Shown here piece by piece: positions 60,446 to 64,000 of a DNA stretch of 64,000 nucleotides (the first letter of the stretch is position 1; every line of letters begins with the position of its first letter). The position numbers and the translations under genes are program-made. Where the stretch lies: assembly GCA_037447655.1 (NCBI GenBank), contig JBBHKE010000308.1, forward strand, positions 80,812 to 144,811, read 5' to 3'. A model generated the notes under the pieces. It had not been told where the DNA came from. It made no database searches and saw only the letters and a program-made list of their open reading frames with translations. This DNA is from Zygnema cylindricum. Its lineage: Eukaryota; Streptophyta; Zygnematophyceae; Zygnematales; Zygnemataceae.

Positions 60446-61069
60446 CAGGGAGAGAGAGACAGAGAAAAAATGGGAGATTGACTGAGATAAAATAAATAAT
60501 AAACTGAAAATAATATGACATATTAAAAAAAAAAAACCAAAAAAAACAATCACATGTGTGACAACGAAAATAGTCAACAATGACCACGCACTTCATCAAG
60601 TGTATCGCTTAACATTTACAAAACAAGTAGAATTAAAATCACAACACCCGTCATTGCAACAACATAAAAATGAATTACAATTTAAAAAACATCACATTAA
60701 TACACTTGGAAAAAAATTCAATCCTTTTCGCCTAAGAATGACAAAGAGGTTCACCGTAAAAAAATACAATATGTACAACCAACCTGTTTTTCAAAATTAA
60801 ATAAAAGATTAGTCTACATGAACGAAATGTATATGGAATATAAAAATTATCCTTTGTAACAAATGATATCCTAATAACCTCCTCTAACTCATGTAAAAAT
60901 GTGTTTGGAATTACTAATATTAAATGGAGTAAAGATAACTCCATGACATTCCCACAATCCGTGCATTTGTTCCTCCATCACAATCAACTAACTGAATAAA
61001 ATTCCGTGCCTACAACAAAGAAAAAAATACAACAATGGAGTTAGTTATAAAAATGAATGACATTAATGT
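60446..61069. other. Interior spacer of the pogo-like element
   Basis: AT-rich DNA with no gene supported. Confidence 0.4.
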
Positions 61070-62215
61070 GTAATTTTAATGGGGGAGTAAACGGGAGAAG
61101 GAAAGAGGGGAGTAAATGGGAGAGAGAGAAAGGGAAGGAGTAACCACATGATTTTGAGAATGAAAGGGAGAGAATGAGACAGTGGGAGAGGTGGCAGCCT
61201 GAGAGGGTGAGGGAGAGGGAGAGTATAAGGTAATGGATGAGAGTGCGGCAAATTGTGAAGGTGAGAGGGAGAGGGAGAGGGGAAGGGAAAGGAAAAGGGG
61301 GAGGGAGAGGTACAGGCAGATGGAGGGAATGGGGAGAGGGAGAGGAATAAGGGAAGGCAGATACACCGGCAGACCGAGAGGGTGAGAAGGAGAGGGTAAG
61401 GGAAAGGGAGATGGAATGTAAGAGAGTAGGGGAGGGAGGGTGAAAGAGAGAGGGAGAGGGAGAGGGGAAGGAGAGGGAAAGAGAGGGTAAAAGGGAGAGG
61501 GAGAGATAGAGGCAGATCGAAGAAGGGGAGACGGAGAGAGAGAGTGGGAGGGAGATAATGCGGCAGATGAGGAGGGCGAGAAGGAGAGGGAGAGGGAAAG
61601 GGGGAGGGAGAGGGAGAGAGAGTGTGGAAGGGAGAGGGAATGGGGAGAGGGAGAGGAATAGGGGAAGGGAGATACACCGGCAGATCGAGAGGGTGAGAAA
61701 GAGAGGGTAAGGGAAAGGGAGATGGAATGTAAGAGAGTAGAGAAGGGAGAGGGAAAGAGAGAGGGAGATGGAGAAGGTAAGAAGAGGGAAAGAGTGGGTA
61801 AAAGGGAGAGGGAGAGATAGAGGCAGATTGAAAAGGGGAGAGGGAGAGAGAGAGTGGGAGGGAGATAATGCGGCAAATGAGGAGGGCGAGAAGGAGAGGG
61901 AGAGGGAAAGAAGGAGAGAGAGGAAGAGAGAGTGTGGAAGGGAGAGGGAAAGGGGGAGGGAGAGATAGCGGCAGACCGAGGGAGTGGGGAGAGGGAGAGG
62001 AATAGGAGAAGGGAGATAGTGCGGCAGATCGAGAGGGTGAGAAGGAGAAGGAAAGGGAAAGGGAGAGGGAATGTGAGAGTAAGGAAGGGAGAGGGAAAGA
62101 GAGAGGGAGAGGGAGGAGGGTGGGAAAGGGAAAGGGAGAGGGAATGGAGATAGATCGAGAGGGAGCGAGAGAGGTGAAGGGAGAGGACATAAACGAGAGA
62201 GAGCACATTTTAAAT
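61070..62215. repeat. 1.1-kb purine-rich tract with higher-order repeats
   Basis: Almost pure A/G on the plus strand (GGGAGAGGGAGA). Marker words such as GCGGCAGATGAGGAGGGCGAG recur at spacings near 310 bp (about 61,559 and 61,869), as do GGCAGATCGAGAGGGTGAGAA-like words. Opposite-strand ORFs of 376-442 codons rich in Ser/Leu/Pro are composition artefacts. Confidence 0.8.
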
Positions 62216-63252
62216 AACTTTCAAAATTAAAAAAGAGAGATTGGCATAGGTAGATTTGGGAAAAAAGGGAGCGTGAAAGAGGGGCTGAGGCATATATAAG
62301 TAAATGGAGGGCGCGGTAAATAGAGTGACGCGCCATAGAAGAAGCCGCCACGTGCGACCTCGAATCCATAGAAATGAAACGAAGGTGGCGGCGGTATTTT
62401 TGCTTGCTTCTTCATGAAACGAATGAGAATGTGTTCGATTGACAAAATGACGACGCATCGTCAGATCCCTAAAAAAACATAAAAAAAAAATTAATGGATG
62501 AGATTCGTTCAATAAGGGATCCATTTTTCTGTGGATTATCCACATTTGGCGTTAAGCCGTCCCAAATATCATCCACGACAAATGTTGTTTTTTATTCTAA
62601 TTATTTTTATTCATTAATTGTAATTTGTGGTCCATAGTTACTTCGACCCTTTATTAACGTATACATTAATTCTAATTTGGAGCAAAATCGTCTATAAACA
62701 CCATATTAGAATAAACATTTACGCTATATTTGTTCGTTGTACTGAAATAGAGTACATATTGACGCTAATCAAACAAAATACATGTTATAGTGTTTATATA
62801 AACTGAAGAGCAAAAAATCAAATGAATCAAGAGTACGTTGTTTCAAGTCGGTTTACGTGGACGTGTAAAATACAAACAGTTCAATGCTTTAACTGTAACA
62901 CCATGACTTCGCACATGTGAATATTTTTCACATTCACACTGCAGAACAGGCGATTATAAGAGATCGTGTGCGAACGCGATTTTTGGCGACGAGAGTCAAC
63001 CAATTTTTTCAGCGCACGTTCATATGCATGCGCGTATAATTTATAAATAATTTAAAATATTTTTAAGTAATAAGGTACAAATATGTACCATCTGACATCA
63101 TCCGTACACCATACTAATTATACATTGTTGTACTTTCGGTATTGACGCTATTTTGTACGGAACCTCAATTATAGTCAAGGAAAAATTAAAATCACGTATA
63201 CTATTTTGGGAAAAAAATCAAAATTTTAAGAACCCAAATTAGTGTCGTTGAC
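62216..63252. other. Right subterminal region of the pogo-like element
   Basis: No gene. TTGACGCTAAT and related words recur toward the right end, mirroring the left subterminal region near 52,880-52,945. They could be transposase-binding repeats. Confidence 0.45.
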
Positions 63253-63678
63253 ACTAATAACGATGCGCGGTGTACCTGCGCGCAGTCATTTTATTTATAT
63301 ATGGCTGTCGCAGTTTGGTTACAGTAAACCTGCGTCGGCCGTGTGAAATTTTATTTTTTTTATGACGGTCGACGTTTGCAAGCGCGACACTTTTTTAACT
63401 GCCGGTACAATATTCCGCCAGTCAAAGTTGTTCGACGGATTGACCGTCAGATCTGAAATTAAAGGTACGTAGCTTGTACGAAATTGTACTTCAATTGTAC
63501 AATTTCTGACAACTACCTGCGCGCAGCAAAAATCGTCTCTGCGATTAGCAATTCCCTTCATTATATTACATTATTACTATACCTACAGTTCAAAGCCGCG
63601 TTCCAGTTAGCTTTGAATTTGTAGTTTTGTACACCATGAATAGCCAGTTTTTAGGGTTAAGAACAACATTGTTTTTTC

Positions 63679-64000
63679 TAGTGTTGTGAATCGGTAAAAA
63701 AATTATCGTGATAACGCCGATACCGATAGTTATCGGTTTTCGAACGGTCAGAGATATATCGGTTCGAGACCAACAAATTCCATATCGGTGATAACTTAAA
63801 ATATATATAGTACGCATACTATAGTACTTTATAATATACTGTATTATAATTTACATTATATAGCGTGGCATGCCACGTTATAGAATCTGTTCCGTGTCTA
63901 TTTAACTGAAAATTATTACGGACAGCGCAGCACATAAACATAGACAAATTTAAAATAATACTTTGTAGTTCTTAAAAAAAAAAAAAAAAAAAAAGTGTAG
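63679..64000. mobile_element. Start of another ATCGGT-type hAT-like MITE, cut by the window end
   Basis: It starts TAGTGTTGTGAATCGGTAA and continues with ATCGTGATAACGCCGATACC. This matches the inverted right arm of the element at 51,697-52,579. The far end lies beyond the window. Confidence 0.7.

Larger units (their letters stand above)
52813..63274. mobile_element. 10.46-kb TA-flanked pogo-like DNA transposon
   Basis: Perfect inverted ends (TACACCGCGCATCGTTATTA plus two more bases) with TA at each outer edge bound the element. Subterminal TTGACGCTAAT/TTAACGCTAA words recur at both ends. It encodes a broken CENP-B/pogo-type DDE transposase, an N-terminal exon and an acidic repeat protein, and contains palindrome clusters and a purine-rich satellite-like tract. 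It is inserted in the outer Mutator-like element. Its ends resemble those of the 544-bp MITEs. Confidence 0.85.
51396..63565. mobile_element. Mutator-like MITE split by nested insertions; perfect 9-bp target duplication
   Basis: The outer element runs 51,405-63,556. TTCATTATA flanks it on both sides. Its inverted repeats of about 275 bp (51,405-51,680 and 63,275-63,556) start GGGAATTGCTAATCGCAG and are almost identical. Removing the nested insertions leaves only about 0.8 kb, so it was a short non-autonomous copy. Nine-bp duplications and long inverted repeats are Mutator hallmarks. Its repeats share blocks with the 5.9-kb element at 40,045-45,941. Confidence 0.88.

Noticed and set aside
61041-62369. 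Minus-strand ORFs of up to 442 codons rich in Ser, Leu and Pro
   Set aside because: They arise from a purine-rich repeat read on the opposite strand; all three frames stay open and the composition is not protein-like.

Overview
The window is nuclear DNA from a plant-lineage (streptophyte) eukaryote. It has five intron-rich plant genes, long AT-rich introns, and large gene-poor stretches filled with nested DNA transposons. A charophyte-grade alga or other early-diverging streptophyte would fit, but this is an inference from gene content: a plant-type SPT6 with a WG/GW tail, a PR-1/CAP gene, a plant three-finger RanBP2-type protein, plant fibrillarin, and a FAR1/OTU-type Mutator element. No species-level marker was seen. 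Exon coordinates below come from conserved protein blocks joined at GT..AG junctions with consistent codon phase.

Layout. 1-9.8 kb: the 3' two thirds of SPT6 (+), with MITE remnants in its introns. 9.8-14.5 kb: gene-poor repeats, including a GTAC-rich stretch. 14.5-19.5 kb: a CAP/PR-1 gene (-) and an inverted partial duplicate of it. 20.0-20.7 kb: a 544-bp TA-flanked MITE plus an assembly gap. 21.3-27.9 kb: a complete mitochondrial D-lactate dehydrogenase gene (+, 7 exons, 567 aa). 28-33.5 kb: intergenic, with weak evidence for an unrecognised minus-strand gene. 33.5-36.4 kb: a complete three-zinc-finger RanBP2-type gene (-, 9 exons, 298 aa). 36.6-39.3 kb: hAT-like elements, one of them carrying a second copy of the 544-bp MITE. 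40.0-45.9 kb: a Mutator-like element with FAR1-like and OTU-like gene remains. 46-48.3 kb: unassigned ORFs. 48.3-50.9 kb: complete fibrillarin (-, 6 exons, 310 aa) with a candidate box C/D snoRNA in intron 5. 51.4-63.6 kb: a stack of three nested transposons. 63.7 kb to the end: the start of another hAT-like copy.

The most informative part is 51,396-63,565. A short Mutator-like element with a perfect 9-bp target duplication was invaded by a 0.88-kb hAT-like MITE (perfect 8-bp duplication) and by a 10.46-kb TA-flanked element. The 10.46-kb element carries a broken pogo/CENP-B-type DDE transposase, an acidic repeat protein and several families of internal palindromes. Its terminal repeats resemble those of the 544-bp MITEs near 20 kb and 37 kb, so the window appears to hold both a degenerate long member and short non-autonomous members of one transposon group.

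The host genes are ordinary housekeeping functions (transcription elongation, D-lactate/methylglyoxal detoxification, RNA binding, rRNA 2'-O-methylation) and show no operon-like relationship.
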